A DNA stretch of 64,000 nucleotides from Propionibacterium sp. (GTDB taxonomy: Bacteria; Actinomycetota; Actinomycetes; Propionibacteriales; Propionibacteriaceae), in NCBI GenBank assembly GCA_012517405.1, contig JAAYVB010000002.1, forward strand, positions 1 through 64,000, read 5' to 3'. Positions 36,895-45,035 of the stretch are shown piece by piece. The translations under genes were made by a program, and so were the position numbers. Below the pieces are notes generated by a model. That model was given only the letters and a program-made list of their open reading frames with translations, made no database searches and was not told where the DNA came from. Each line of letters opens with the position of its first letter. The stretch's first letter is position 1.

Positions 36895-36936
36895 TTCTTT
36901 GTTCGGGGTTCTTTTATTCGGGTTCTCTTGTTCGGG
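36895..36936 (+). repeat. 14-nt tandem repeat, three copies, behind the tRNA-Tyr terminator
   Basis: Units TTCTTTGTTCGGGG (36895), TTCTTTTATTCGGG (36909) and TTCTCTTGTTCGGG (36923), with a decayed fourth copy. The sequence is unrelated to the 14-nt repeat at 36095 but has the same period and copy number. Confidence 0.75.
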
Positions 36937-37011
36937 CAGTTCTGTTGGTGCGGCGGCCGCTGAAGTCGAGAAGTCTTCTCGTCCTGGTTGGGATCTGTTG
37001 CCCTGGCCCAA

Positions 37012-37932
37012 TCAGTCGGTGTAGTGCGGGGTGATCGCCAGTTCCTTGGCGATCTGCGCACCGAGCGCGACATTGCGGCGATAGAGCTCAGTGTTGAGCT
37101 TGCGGGCCTGGCCGTGCGTGGCTTCCTCGAAACTGGCCAGCAGCACCTGAGTGTCCTCGGCGCCGCCTTCAGGCAGGTGAGAGGCGATCTCGATGGCCTC
37201 GCTGACGCGCGCCTGATAGTCGCTCACCTCGAGGTCGGGCGGGGTCGGATTGGCGATCACCAGTGACTGGCTCAGATTCAGCTCATCGCGGGCCCGGGCG
37301 ATGTCGGCGATCTCCGAGGCGCTTTCCACCCGATGGTCGACCTCGTAGCCGGTCTCGGCCAGGTACATGCTGGGGAATTGCAGGGTGCGGTAGCCCAGCA
37401 CCGGAATGCCCATGGTCTCGAGCCGTTCCAAGGTGGCTGCGACGTCCAGCATCGGACGCACACCCGAGGTGACCAGCACCAACGGATGAGTCGACAATGC
37501 CATCAAGTCACTGGATTCCTGGATCAGGCTGCCGCGCCGGCTGGCGCGATGAACCCCGCCCAGCCCGGTGGTGGCGCAGACCTTGATGCCGGCGCGGTGG
37601 GCCAGGTGGATCACGGCGCCCAGGTTCGTGCCGCCGGTCAGTTTGCGGGTCTCGACGATGGGCAGGTCGCTGATCGCGACCCGGACCGGATCGGGTTCGT
37701 TGGCGATGCGCTCGAGTTCGCTTTCGGTCAGGCCGATCACGGCGTCTCCGTCGATGGCGGCGATCGCGGCCGGGACGACATCGGCGGCCAGGATCTGCTC
37801 CTGCACGGCCTTGGCGGTCTCCAGATTGAGGGGCCGCGGCATCGAATGGGTCACGTTGGCGGTCTCCAGCGCCAGCACCGGATAGCCGTGGTCGAGTGCG
37901 TCGCGAACCAGTGGGCTGTAGCGTATGGTCAC
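37012..37932 (-). CDS. Divergent pseudouridine-5'-phosphate glycosidase (PsuG/IndA) homologue
   Basis: 306 residues, collinear with PsuG throughout: ALETANVTHSMP (family LESTxxxHGMP), NLETA, GGTNLGAV, CATTGLGGVHR, LDVAATLERLETMGIPVLGY and ANPTPP. The enzyme splits pseudouridine 5'-phosphate into uracil and ribose 5-phosphate through an imine with a lysine. By alignment from memory to E. coli PsuG, the catalytic Glu is kept (Glu23). The two lysines are Arg84 and Arg159, and the metal-site Asp is Gln139. So the usual chemistry is doubtful and a changed substrate is likely. GTG 37932 is chosen for its GGAGGA at 5 nt. No psuK kinase is adjacent. Confidence 0.78.
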   Translation of the reverse strand: MTIRYSPLVRDALDHGYPVLALETANVTHSMPRPLNLETAKAVQEQILAADVVPAAIAAIDGDAVIGLTESELERIANEPDPVRVAISDLPIVETRKLTGGTNLGAVIHLAHRAGIKVCATTGLGGVHRASRRGSLIQESSDLMALSTHPLVLVTSGVRPMLDVAATLERLETMGIPVLGYRTLQFPSMYLAETGYEVDHRVESASEIADIARARDELNLSQSLVIANPTPPDLEVSDYQARVSEAIEIASHLPEGGAEDTQVLLASFEEATHGQARKLNTELYRRNVALGAQIAKELAITPHYTD

Positions 37933-38026
37933 GGTATCCTCCAGAGTTGTGGGCGGAGTAAAAAACCTCACCTGTCGAAGTCGATTCTTGCGCAGTCAGC
38001 AAGCTGAAGACGGCTCAACTCCCGAT

Positions 38027-38055
38027 TTGATAGTTGATCCAAAGCACGATAAGTT
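38027..38055 (+). promoter_or_regulatory. Promoter of the tRNA-Thr/tRNA-Met/rpmG unit
   Basis: -35 TTGATA (38027-38032), 17-nt spacer, -10 TAAGTT (38050-38055). The predicted start is near 38062, 7 nt before tRNA-Thr. Confidence 0.65.
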
Positions 38056-38068
38056 ATCTCCTCGGCTG

Positions 38069-38141
<73 letters not shown>

Positions 38142-38198
38142 CCGTTGATCCCGGAGGCTCCGCTACCGCGGTGGGGCTAGAATCCGGGTGAAGCGCAA

Positions 38199-38271
38199 GG
38201 CGGGATAGCTCAGGCGGTAGAGCAAGCGGCTCATAATCGCTGTGTCGCGGGTTCGAGTCCCGCTCCCGCTA
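38199..38271 (+). tRNA. tRNA-Met, elongator type (anticodon CAT)
   Basis: The acceptor GGCGGGA pairs with TCCCGCT (first pair G-U). The loop CTCATAA gives CAT. The anticodon stem lacks the three G-C pairs of initiator tRNA and the 1-72 position is paired, so this is the elongator. Only CC of the CCA is encoded. Confidence 0.93.
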
Positions 38272-38395
38272 CCGGTGACTGAGATGAGTGGAGATCGAGC
38301 GCAACTCGAATCCCCCCGAGTCGATGGAATCGGCTGCGCGATGCGTAGCATCGTGAACACAAGTCACACGAGCACCAAGCTGAAGAGGGACCATC

Positions 38396-38566
38396 ATGGC
38401 GAAGAAGGCGCAGGACGTTCGTCCGAAGATCACTTTGGCGTGCACGGAATGCAAGGACCGCAACTACATCACCAAGAAGAACCGTCGCAATACCCCGGAT
38501 CGTCTTGAGCTGATGAAGTTCTGCAAGCGCGAGGGCAAGCACACCTTGCACCGCGAGACCCGCTGA
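38396..38566 (+). CDS. rpmG: 50S ribosomal protein L33
   Basis: 56 residues: [20 protein letters not shown], split at the first zinc knuckle, then [20 protein letters not shown] and HRETR. The standard C+ form has two CxxC pairs. Here the first pair (CTEC) is intact but the second has only one Cys (FCKREGK), so three of four zinc ligands remain. AAGAGGGACC precedes ATG 38396. It follows two tRNA genes, as in mycobacteria (rpmG2-had locus). Confidence 0.95.
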   Translation: MAKKAQDVRPKITLACTECKDRNYITKKNRRNTPDRLELMKFCKREGKHTLHRETR

Positions 38567-38588
38567 GTCTCGCTGCCATCCCAAAGCG

Positions 38589-38619
38589 AACGGCCGTCTG
38601 CATTGCGCAGGCGGCCGTT
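38589..38619 (+). terminator. Terminator after rpmG
   Basis: The hairpin arms AACGGCCG / CGGCCGTT extend inward by CTGC/GCAG. There is no T-tract. It precedes the separate hadA promoter. Confidence 0.65.
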
Positions 38620-38637
38620 AAACGTCTGCGCTTCGGA

Positions 38638-38643
38638 TACCTT
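38638..38643 (+). promoter_or_regulatory. -10 box of the leaderless hadA promoter
   Basis: TACCTT, exactly 6 nt before GTG 38650. The intervening AGGTGG touches the start codon and is too close to act as a normal ribosome-binding site. Confidence 0.45.
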
Positions 38644-38649
38644 AGGTGG

Positions 38650-39081
38650 GTGCCCATTTCTGCAGACCATGTCGGACGCGTCTACCCGGCGACCAAGCCG
38701 TACCGGGTGAGCCGCGCCAAGATTGCTGAGTTCGCCACCGCGCTGGGGGACACCAACCCGGCCTACTTCGACGACGAGTCTCCGATCGCCCCGCCCACCT
38801 TCGCGGCGGTAATCGCTGCGCAGGCCTGGGGTGCGATGTTCGATGATCCCGATCTCGGGCTGGCGTTGCGCCGTACGATCCACGCCGACCAGCGTTTCGA
38901 CATCGTCCGGCCGCTGCGCGAAGGCGACGATGTGGTGGCCACGCTGACCATCGAGAAGGTTCGCTCCCGCGGCAATGTCGACATGGTCACCATCGGAGTC
39001 GCCCTGTCGACCGTCGGGGGAGAACCCCTGGGCACCGCGACGAGCCAGCTGATTCATACCCGCGAGGAGGCCGTGGCATGA
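38650..39081 (+). CDS. hadA: MaoC-like dehydratase, HadA-type subunit
   Basis: 143 residues of the FAS1-like dehydratase N-domain (single hot-dog): YRVSRAKIAEFATALGDTNP, then IAPPTFAAVI and ADQRFDIVRPLREGD. HadA-type subunits lack the catalytic dyad and pair with a HadB-type subunit to dehydrate (3R)-hydroxyacyl-ACP. The locus order rpmG-hadA-hadB before tRNA-Trp/secE matches mycobacteria, where the product serves FAS-II. In this organism the pathway is not known. There is no hadC. It overlaps hadB by 4 nt. Confidence 0.85.
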   Translation: MPISADHVGRVYPATKPYRVSRAKIAEFATALGDTNPAYFDDESPIAPPTFAAVIAAQAWGAMFDDPDLGLALRRTIHADQRFDIVRPLREGDDVVATLTIEKVRSRGNVDMVTIGVALSTVGGEPLGTATSQLIHTREEAVA

Positions 39082-39500
39082 GCGCCGTCGAACTGTCCGA
39101 GATCGCTGCCGGCGACCGGCTGCCCGATCTGGAGCTGCGGCTGACCAGGCCGGATGTGGTGCGCTACTCCGGTGCATCGACAGATTTCAATCCGATTCAC
39201 TACTCCGACCGGATCGCCAAGGCGATCGGGCTGCCCGGAGTCGTCGTCCATGGCATGTGGACGATGGGTGCCGCGCTGCGCATCGTCACCGACTGGGTGG
39301 GCGATCCGGCTCGGGTCGCCAGCTACTTCGTCCGGTTCGTCAACCCGGTGCCGGTGCCCGACGACGATGAGGGCACCACGGTGCAGGTGCAGGCCCACGT
39401 CACCGGCGTGAGCGACGGAGTGGCGACTATCGCCATTGAGGCAACTCATGGCACCGACAAGGTGCTGGGGGCGGCCAAGGCGACCGTGCGCCTCGACTGA
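39078..39500 (+). CDS. hadB: MaoC-like dehydratase, HadB-type catalytic subunit
   Basis: 140 residues of the hot-dog fold with the hydratase-2 motif YSGASTDFNPIHYSD (catalytic Asp and His), followed by VVVHGMWTMG. It is the catalytic partner of the adjacent HadA-like subunit. ATG 39078 overlaps the hadA stop (ATGA), consistent with a heterodimer made in equal amounts. murB follows 7 nt after its stop. Confidence 0.87.
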   Translation: MSAVELSEIAAGDRLPDLELRLTRPDVVRYSGASTDFNPIHYSDRIAKAIGLPGVVVHGMWTMGAALRIVTDWVGDPARVASYFVRFVNPVPVPDDDEGTTVQVQAHVTGVSDGVATIAIEATHGTDKVLGAAKATVRLD

Positions 39501-39507
39501 GGAACTC

Positions 39508-40656
39508 ATGTCTGACTATTCCAACGTGCCCGACGACTTCGATCCGATGCAGGTGGATTCCTGCTCGCTGGAACGTCTGTCCGGTGCGCTGCCCACCCGC
39601 GCGACCACTGATTCGGTCGTGCTGGCCGACCATACGACGTTTCATATCGGGGGGCCGGCACGCCGGCTGGTGCGTGCCCGCACCCCCGACGAGGTCGTCG
39701 ACGCGGTCCGCGAGGCCGATGCCGCGGGGGAGCCCCTGCTGGTGCTGTCGGGTGGATCGAATGTGCTGATCGCCGACCGGGGCTTCGACGGCACGGTCGT
39801 GCTGGTCGACACCCACGGCGTGGACGCCGATGTGAGTGCCTGCGGGGGAGCCTTCGTGCGCATCCAGGCGGGCGAGATCTGGGACGATGTCGTCGCCTAC
39901 ACCATCGAGCAGGAGTGGGCCGGCATCGAGGCGTTGAGCGGCATCCCCGGGCTGGTGGGGGCCGCCCCGATCCAGAACATCGGCGCCTACGGGCAAGACG
40001 TCTCCCAGACCATCGCCCGCGTACGCACCTGGGATCGCCAGGCGGGAGAGTTCCGCACCTTCGTCGCCGACAAGTGCGGCTTCGGCTACCGCGACTCCCT
40101 GTTCAAGCGCTCGCGGGTCGCCGGCCAGGCGACCGGACGATATGTCGTGCTCGAGGTCTGGTTCCATCTCGGGCTGGCCAGCCGCTCCGAGCCGGTGCGC
40201 TATGGACAGTTGGCTGCGGCGCTCGGGGTCGAGATCGGCGATCGCGCGCCGACCGCCCGCGTACGGGAGGCCGTCTTGGCGTTGCGCGCGAGCAAGGGCA
40301 TGGTGGTCGATCCGGCCGACCACGACACCTGGTCGGCGGGCAGTTTCTTCATGAACCCGATCCTGGAGCCGGAGGCGGCCGTGCAGCTGCCCGCCGATGC
40401 GCCCCGGTTCCTGCAACCCGACGGCAGGGTGAAAAGCTCGGCCGCGTGGCTGATCGACCACGCCGGCTTCGTCAAGGGCTTCCCCTCGCAGGGGCCGGCA
40501 CGGTTGTCGAGCAAGCATGTGCTGGCGTTGACCAACCACGACGGCGCCCGCGCAGCCGACATCGCCGAGCTGGCACGTACCGTGCGGGCCGGTGTTGCCG
40601 AGCGGTTCGGTGTGTGGCTGGAGCCCGAACCGGTCCTGGTCGGCCTCGAGATCTGA
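39508..40656 (+). CDS. murB: UDP-N-acetylenolpyruvoylglucosamine reductase
   Basis: 382 residues. The FAD-binding segments are TTFHIGGPARRLVRA and LSGGSNVLIADRGFDG. The NADPH/substrate region is GIPGLVGAAPIQNIGAYGQD and the catalytic Ser is in WSAGSFFMNPI. It reduces the enolpyruvyl group to make UDP-MurNAc for peptidoglycan. ATG 39508 follows CTGAGGAAC; the frame upstream of it lies inside hadB. It is likely transcribed with hadAB, an insertion relative to the mycobacterial had-secE locus. Confidence 0.95.
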   Translation: MSDYSNVPDDFDPMQVDSCSLERLSGALPTRATTDSVVLADHTTFHIGGPARRLVRARTPDEVVDAVREADAAGEPLLVLSGGSNVLIADRGFDGTVVLVDTHGVDADVSACGGAFVRIQAGEIWDDVVAYTIEQEWAGIEALSGIPGLVGAAPIQNIGAYGQDVSQTIARVRTWDRQAGEFRTFVADKCGFGYRDSLFKRSRVAGQATGRYVVLEVWFHLGLASRSEPVRYGQLAAALGVEIGDRAPTARVREAVLALRASKGMVVDPADHDTWSAGSFFMNPILEPEAAVQLPADAPRFLQPDGRVKSSAAWLIDHAGFVKGFPSQGPARLSSKHVLALTNHDGARAADIAELARTVRAGVAERFGVWLEPEPVLVGLEI

Positions 40657-40674
40657 GCCGGCCCGGCCGGTGGC

Positions 40675-41874
40675 CTAGCCGCGAACCACCGAGGCTATCG
40701 ACGACGCCACGTAGCCGACGTTGTTCTCGTTGAGCGCCGCCACGCAGATGCGCCCGGCGTCGGTTCCGTAGACGCCGAATTCCTCACGCAGCCGCAGCAT
40801 CTGGTCGCGGGTCAACCCCGAGTAGCTGAACATGCCGACCTGCTCAGCCACATAGCCCATCTCGGGCACCCCGGCTTGGGCGAGTTGGGAGGCCAGCGAG
40901 GTCCGCATCGACTTGATGCGCTCCCGCATCCCGGTCAGCTCGCTCGTCCAGATCTCGCGCAGCGTCGGATCGGCCAGCACCGTGGCGACCAGCTGGGCGC
41001 CATGAGTCGGCGGGTTCGAGAAGTTCGTCCGCACCACGATCTTCAACTGTGAGCGGACGCGGGCAGCCTCGTCGGCGTCGCGGCACAGCACCGACACGGC
41101 GCCGACCCGTTCGCCGTAGAGACCGAAGTTCTTGCTGAACGAGCTGGCGCAGAACAGATTGCCGAGCCGGGACGCGAAGGTGCGCACCACCCAGGCGTCA
41201 TCGGCAAGCCCGACGCTGAAGCCCTGGTAGGCCAGGTCGAGGAACGGAACCAGATTCCGCGCCTCGACGACGTCCAGCACCTGGGCCCACTGCTCGCGGT
41301 TGAGGTCATAGCCGGTCGGGTTGTGGCAGCAGGCGTGCAGCACCACGATCGTGCCCGGCTGGGCGGCGGTCAGATCGGCCAGCATCCCGTCGAAATCGAT
41401 GCCCCGGCGGGCCGGGTCGTAATAGCGGTACGACGACACCGAGAACCCGGCCCGGGTGAACAACGCCCGGTGATTCTCCCACGACGGATCGCTGATCAAC
41501 ACAGTGGCCGCGGCGTCGACCTGGCGCAGGAAGTCGGCGCCGAGCTTGAGACCGCCGGTGCCGCCCAGCGCCTGGACGGTCACGACCCGTCCCTGGCTGA
41601 TCAGTGGGGAATCGGCCCCGAAGACCAACTCGCGCACGTCGGCGGTGTAGCTGGCCAGACCGTCGATCGGCAGATAACCGCGCGGCTTGGGGTCTTCGGC
41701 GAGCCGCTGCTCGGCGATCTCCACGCAACGCATCAGGGGGAGCCTGCCGGAGGCATCCTGGTAGACACCAACGCCCAGATTGACCTTCGCCGGACGCTTA
41801 TCGGCCAGGTACTTCTCAGTCACGCCCAGGATGGGGTCCGGGGGAGCTTGCTCGACGGTGCTGAACAGCGACAT
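40675..41874 (-). CDS. Aspartate/aromatic aminotransferase (AspC/TyrB type)
   Basis: 399 residues, class I aminotransferase subgroup I-alpha. It starts FSTVEQAPPDPILGVTEKY and has KVNLGVGVYQDASG. The PLP lysine is in CASSFSKNFGLYGERVG. The substrate-binding region is CCHNPTGYDL. It transfers amino groups between aspartate (or aromatic amino acids) and 2-oxoglutarate. GAAGGG precedes ATG 41874. It converges on murB with only 18 nt between the stops and is divergent from the tRNA/secE promoter. Confidence 0.93.
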   Translation of the reverse strand: MSLFSTVEQAPPDPILGVTEKYLADKRPAKVNLGVGVYQDASGRLPLMRCVEIAEQRLAEDPKPRGYLPIDGLASYTADVRELVFGADSPLISQGRVVTVQALGGTGGLKLGADFLRQVDAAATVLISDPSWENHRALFTRAGFSVSSYRYYDPARRGIDFDGMLADLTAAQPGTIVVLHACCHNPTGYDLNREQWAQVLDVVEARNLVPFLDLAYQGFSVGLADDAWVVRTFASRLGNLFCASSFSKNFGLYGERVGAVSVLCRDADEAARVRSQLKIVVRTNFSNPPTHGAQLVATVLADPTLREIWTSELTGMRERIKSMRTSLASQLAQAGVPEMGYVAEQVGMFSYSGLTRDQMLRLREEFGVYGTDAGRICVAALNENNVGYVASSIASVVRG

Positions 41875-41965
41875 CTGTATACCCTTCGAATGCGGATTGC
41901 CGTCCCCAAGGCTACCGCTGGAATGTGGCGGACGGCCGGAGCCTCCGGTTGCGTGGCAGGCCGGG

Positions 41966-41995
41966 TTCGCATTGCGCGCGGCCAGCTAGTACACT
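41966..41995 (+). promoter_or_regulatory. Promoter of the tRNA-Trp-like/secE/nusG unit
   Basis: -35 TTCGCA (41966-41971), 18-nt spacer, -10 TACACT (41990-41995). The predicted start is near 42002, 68 nt before the tRNA. Confidence 0.45.
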
Positions 41996-42069
41996 CGGGT
42001 ACTTGTCGGCATCATTCAGTGCTGGAGTGCGCCTGTGAGGCGGGCGACCGGACACCTGGGTGCAGTCGA

Positions 42070-42142
42070 AGGGCAATAGCTCAATTGGCAGAGCAGCGGT
42101 CTACAAAACCGCAGGTTGGGGGTTCAAGTCCCTCTTGCCCTG
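42070..42142 (+). tRNA. tRNA-Trp-like gene with anticodon ACA
   Basis: 73 nt. The acceptor AGGGCAA pairs with TTGCCCT, discriminator G. The D-arm is GCTCAATTGGCAGAGC. The anticodon stem GCGGT/ACCGC encloses the 7-nt loop CTACAAA. CCA is not encoded. The body, the G73 and the position just before secE are those of tRNA-Trp, but position 34 is A instead of C, so the anticodon reads ACA (codon UGU, Cys) rather than CCA (UGG). It is a real anticodon change, a second non-essential copy, or a sequence error at base 42102. Confidence 0.85.
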
Positions 42143-42220
42143 CGAACCGGGCGTGGGTCGAGGCGGGATTCCTTGCCCACGCCAGTTTCATGACAGCAGG
42201 ATTTCGGTGGAGGACGAGTA

Positions 42221-42712
42221 GTGGCGGATAGCAGCAAGTCCCGTGGCGACGGCAAACCGGCTCGTGCCGCTTCGTCGTCCCCGGAGTCTGAGGCCGAAGA
42301 ACTGGTCGTCGAGGAAACCGGCGAGGTGGACGACGAACTGACCGAAGCCGTCGACGATGACCTCGCCGACGCCGACGACTCGTCCGAACCGGGCGAGGGC
42401 GATGAGGCCTTGGCTGACGAGGCACCGGTGTCCGCGCCCAAGCCCGCCAAACGCCATCAGACCGTCGCACCGGTCAAGAAAGCCAAACCAACCCCCAAGC
42501 AGTCGGAAGCCAAGAAGACTGATCACAAGCGCACCACGCTCGTCCAGTTCATCAAGCAGGCGATCGGTGAGTTGAAGAAGGTCGTCTGGCCCACTGCCGC
42601 CACGACCCGGCAGTATTTCGTCGTCGTGCTGGTCTTCGTCTTGTTCATCATGGCGTTCGTGGCTGGTCTGGACGCCCTGTTCGGCTGGCTCTTGCTGCTG
42701 TGGCTAGCGTGA
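42221..42712 (+). CDS. secE: Preprotein translocase subunit SecE
   Basis: 163 residues. The conserved SecE core is C-terminal only: FIKQAIGELKKVVWPTAA and one transmembrane helix (about 132-160). It is preceded by a roughly 70-residue acidic stretch (Glu/Asp-rich, 20-70) and then a Lys/Pro-rich linker (KPAKRHQTVAPVKKAKPTPK). SecE clamps SecY in the Sec translocon. GGTGGAGGA precedes GTG 42221. It sits 78 nt after the tRNA and 17 nt before nusG. Confidence 0.95.
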   Translation: MADSSKSRGDGKPARAASSSPESEAEELVVEETGEVDDELTEAVDDDLADADDSSEPGEGDEALADEAPVSAPKPAKRHQTVAPVKKAKPTPKQSEAKKTDHKRTTLVQFIKQAIGELKKVVWPTAATTRQYFVVVLVFVLFIMAFVAGLDALFGWLLLLWLA

Positions 42713-42729
42713 TCGACGAAGGAGGAATG

Positions 42730-43575
42730 ATGAGCCAAGACGCCAATGACGATCTGAGTCGCGACGAGGTTGAGATCGACCTGGGGGCCGGTCTCGCGGA
42801 CGAGTCACAGCCGTCGGACGATATTGAGATCAACCTCGACTTCGATGATTTCTCCGAGCCCGAGACTTCGGACGAGGACCTCGGCATCGACCTGTCGCTC
42901 GGTGATGACCACGACAGCGCCGAAGCCGCTGAGGCCGAGGCCGCCGATGAGGAGCCCGACGAAGCACTGGAGAAGGCCCTCGAGGATCTGCGCGCCGAAC
43001 TGCGCGCCAAGCCCGGCGACTGGTATGTCGTGCATACCTATTCCGGCATGGAGAACCGCGTCAAGCAGAACATTGACGCCCGGGTGATCTCGCTCAACCT
43101 CGAGGACTACATCTACGAGACCCTGGTGCCCACCGAGGATGCCGTTGAGATCCGCAACGGCCAGAAGAAGAATGTCACCCGTACCTTCATGCCCGGCTAT
43201 GTGCTCGTCCGCATGGAGCTCACGGACGAATCGTGGGCCGCGGTGCGCCACACGGCATCGGTGACCGGCTTCGTCGGCCATGCCAGCCAGCCGGTTCCCC
43301 TCGATCTGGTCGAGGTGGAGCGGATGCTCACCCCGGCCGTGCAGGCGAAGGTGGCAGCAGCCAGCCAGACGCCGTCCAAGAAGCGCAAGAAGATCGAGGT
43401 TGTCGACTACCAGGTGGGCGACTCGGTGCAGATCATCGATGGTGCCTTCGCGGGCGTCCATGCCTCGATCACCGAGATCAACCCCCACAACCAGCGCGTG
43501 AAGGCCATGGTCGAGATTCTGGGTCGCGAGACGCCAGTAGACTTGACCTTCGCTCAGATCCAGAAGGACCTCTGA
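42730..43575 (+). CDS. nusG: Transcription termination/antitermination factor NusG
   Basis: 281 residues. An acidic N-terminal extension of about 95 residues contains three imperfect repeats ([24 protein letters not shown], spaced about 18-20 residues). The NGN domain follows from [16 protein letters not shown] (97 onward, including [10 protein letters not shown]), and a KOW domain ends the protein ([15 protein letters not shown]). NusG binds RNA polymerase and links it to Rho or the ribosome. AAGGAGG favours ATG 42730 over the adjacent ATG 42727. Confidence 0.95.
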   Translation: MSQDANDDLSRDEVEIDLGAGLADESQPSDDIEINLDFDDFSEPETSDEDLGIDLSLGDDHDSAEAAEAEAADEEPDEALEKALEDLRAELRAKPGDWYVVHTYSGMENRVKQNIDARVISLNLEDYIYETLVPTEDAVEIRNGQKKNVTRTFMPGYVLVRMELTDESWAAVRHTASVTGFVGHASQPVPLDLVEVERMLTPAVQAKVAAASQTPSKKRKKIEVVDYQVGDSVQIIDGAFAGVHASITEINPHNQRVKAMVEILGRETPVDLTFAQIQKDL

Positions 43576-43681
43576 CCCGACGGATCCTGCCGTCTTCGGA
43601 CGGCGCAACCGCATACTCCGGGCAGGCCGTCTAACCGACCGGGGATGCGTCAGTAAGAACAAGATTGGAAAAGGACCCAGA

Positions 43682-44110
43682 ATGCCTCCCAAGAAGAAGG
43701 TAGCGGCGATCGTCAAGATCGCCATCAATGCGGGTGCCGCTACTCCGGCTCCGCCAGTAGGTACCGCCCTCGGTCCCCATGGTGTCAACATCATGGAGTT
43801 CGTCAAGGCGTACAACGCCAAGACCGAAGCCCAGCGTGGCACCGTCGTCCCTGCCGAGATCACCATCTACGAGGACCGGACCTTCACGTTCATCGTGAAG
43901 ACCCCGCCGGCCGCAGAGCTGATCAAGAAGGCCGCGGGCCTGCAGAAGGGCTCGGGCAAGCCGAACAAGGAGAAGGTCGGCAAGATCACCAAGGATCAGG
44001 TGCGCGAGATCGCCACCACCAAGCTGCCCGATCTCAACGCCAACGACGTCGACGCCGCGATGAAGATCGTCGAGGGCACCGCCCGTTCGATGGGTGTCGT
44101 CGTCGAGTGA
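43682..44110 (+). CDS. rplK: 50S ribosomal protein L11
   Basis: 142 residues, full length. The Pro-rich N-terminal domain [20 protein letters not shown] binds the stalk base and release or elongation factors. The C-terminal RNA-binding domain includes [13 protein letters not shown] and [31 protein letters not shown] precedes ATG 43682. A small CCGTC/GACGG hairpin lies in the 106-nt gap after nusG. Confidence 0.98.
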   Translation: MPPKKKVAAIVKIAINAGAATPAPPVGTALGPHGVNIMEFVKAYNAKTEAQRGTVVPAEITIYEDRTFTFIVKTPPAAELIKKAAGLQKGSGKPNKEKVGKITKDQVREIATTKLPDLNANDVDAAMKIVEGTARSMGVVVE

Positions 44111-44227
44111 CGCTCCCATGCCCTGCGTGAGCACGGGCATCCGACATGACCAACCACCTGGCAGGACATGCGATCCGGACCAGGACCTGGTGAATCAGCC
44201 TGCGAGGCTGACAGAAAGGAACCAGAC

Positions 44228-44941
44228 ATGAAGCACAGCAAGCGCTATCGCACCTCGGCAGAGCTGCGTGACGGCGATCAGCTCTACAGCCCCGAAGAGG
44301 CCATCAAGATCATCAAGCAGTTCCCGGCCGGGGGCTTCGACGAGTCGGTCGAGGTATCGATGCGGCTGGGTGTCGATCCCCGCAAGGCCGACCAGATGGT
44401 CCGCGGCACGGTGAATCTGCCCAACGGCACTGGCAAGACGGCACGGGTCCTCGTCTTCGCCCAGGGTCCCAAGGCTGCAGAGGCACTGGCGGCAGGAGCT
44501 GACGAGGTCGGCTCCGACGAACTCATCGAGAAGGTGGCCGGCGGCTACCTCGACTTCGATGCCGTCGTGGCCACCCCCGACCTGATGGGTAAGGTCGGAC
44601 GCCTCGGCCGCGTGCTCGGCCCGCGCGGCCTGATGCCGAACCCGAAGACCGGCACTGTGACCATGGACGTCACCAAGGCCGTGTCCGACATCAAGGGCGG
44701 CAAGATCGAGTTCCGTGTCGATCGTCACGCGAACCTGCAGTTCATCGTGGGCAAGGTCAGCTTCACCGAGCAGGCCCTGGTCGAGAACTACCGGGCGGCC
44801 ATGGACGAGATCGCTCGCCTGAAGCCGAACACCTCCAAGGGACGCTACGTCCGCAAGATCACCCTGTCGACCACGATGGGCCCCGGCGTGCCCGTCGATG
44901 TGGCCGCCTCGAAGCCGGTCACCGCGGAGGCAGCCTCCTGA
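44228..44941 (+). CDS. rplA: 50S ribosomal protein L1
   Basis: 237 residues. The L1 signature lies in [14 protein letters not shown], with [20 protein letters not shown] near the N-terminus. L1 forms the stalk at the E site and, in other bacteria, represses its own operon. ATG 44228 follows GAAAGGAACC; the frame is open upstream but has no homology. The 117-nt gap from rplK contains an ATGCCC/GGGCAT hairpin. Confidence 0.98.
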   Translation: MKHSKRYRTSAELRDGDQLYSPEEAIKIIKQFPAGGFDESVEVSMRLGVDPRKADQMVRGTVNLPNGTGKTARVLVFAQGPKAAEALAAGADEVGSDELIEKVAGGYLDFDAVVATPDLMGKVGRLGRVLGPRGLMPNPKTGTVTMDVTKAVSDIKGGKIEFRVDRHANLQFIVGKVSFTEQALVENYRAAMDEIARLKPNTSKGRYVRKITLSTTMGPGVPVDVAASKPVTAEAAS

Positions 44942-45035
44942 TCGGCTGATCCGATCAATCAACCGACCCCCGTCAGGCCCCAGGCTTGGCGGGGGTCGTC
45001 GCATCCGGGTCGCCGGCCCCGGCCGGGAGCGCGAT

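Noticed and set aside
42070-42142. Annotating the ACA tRNA simply as tRNA-Cys
   Set aside because: The anticodon pairs with UGU, but the acceptor, D-arm and discriminator G are Trp-like, and the locus is the conserved trpT-secE position. Normal tRNA-Cys has anticodon GCA and discriminator U.
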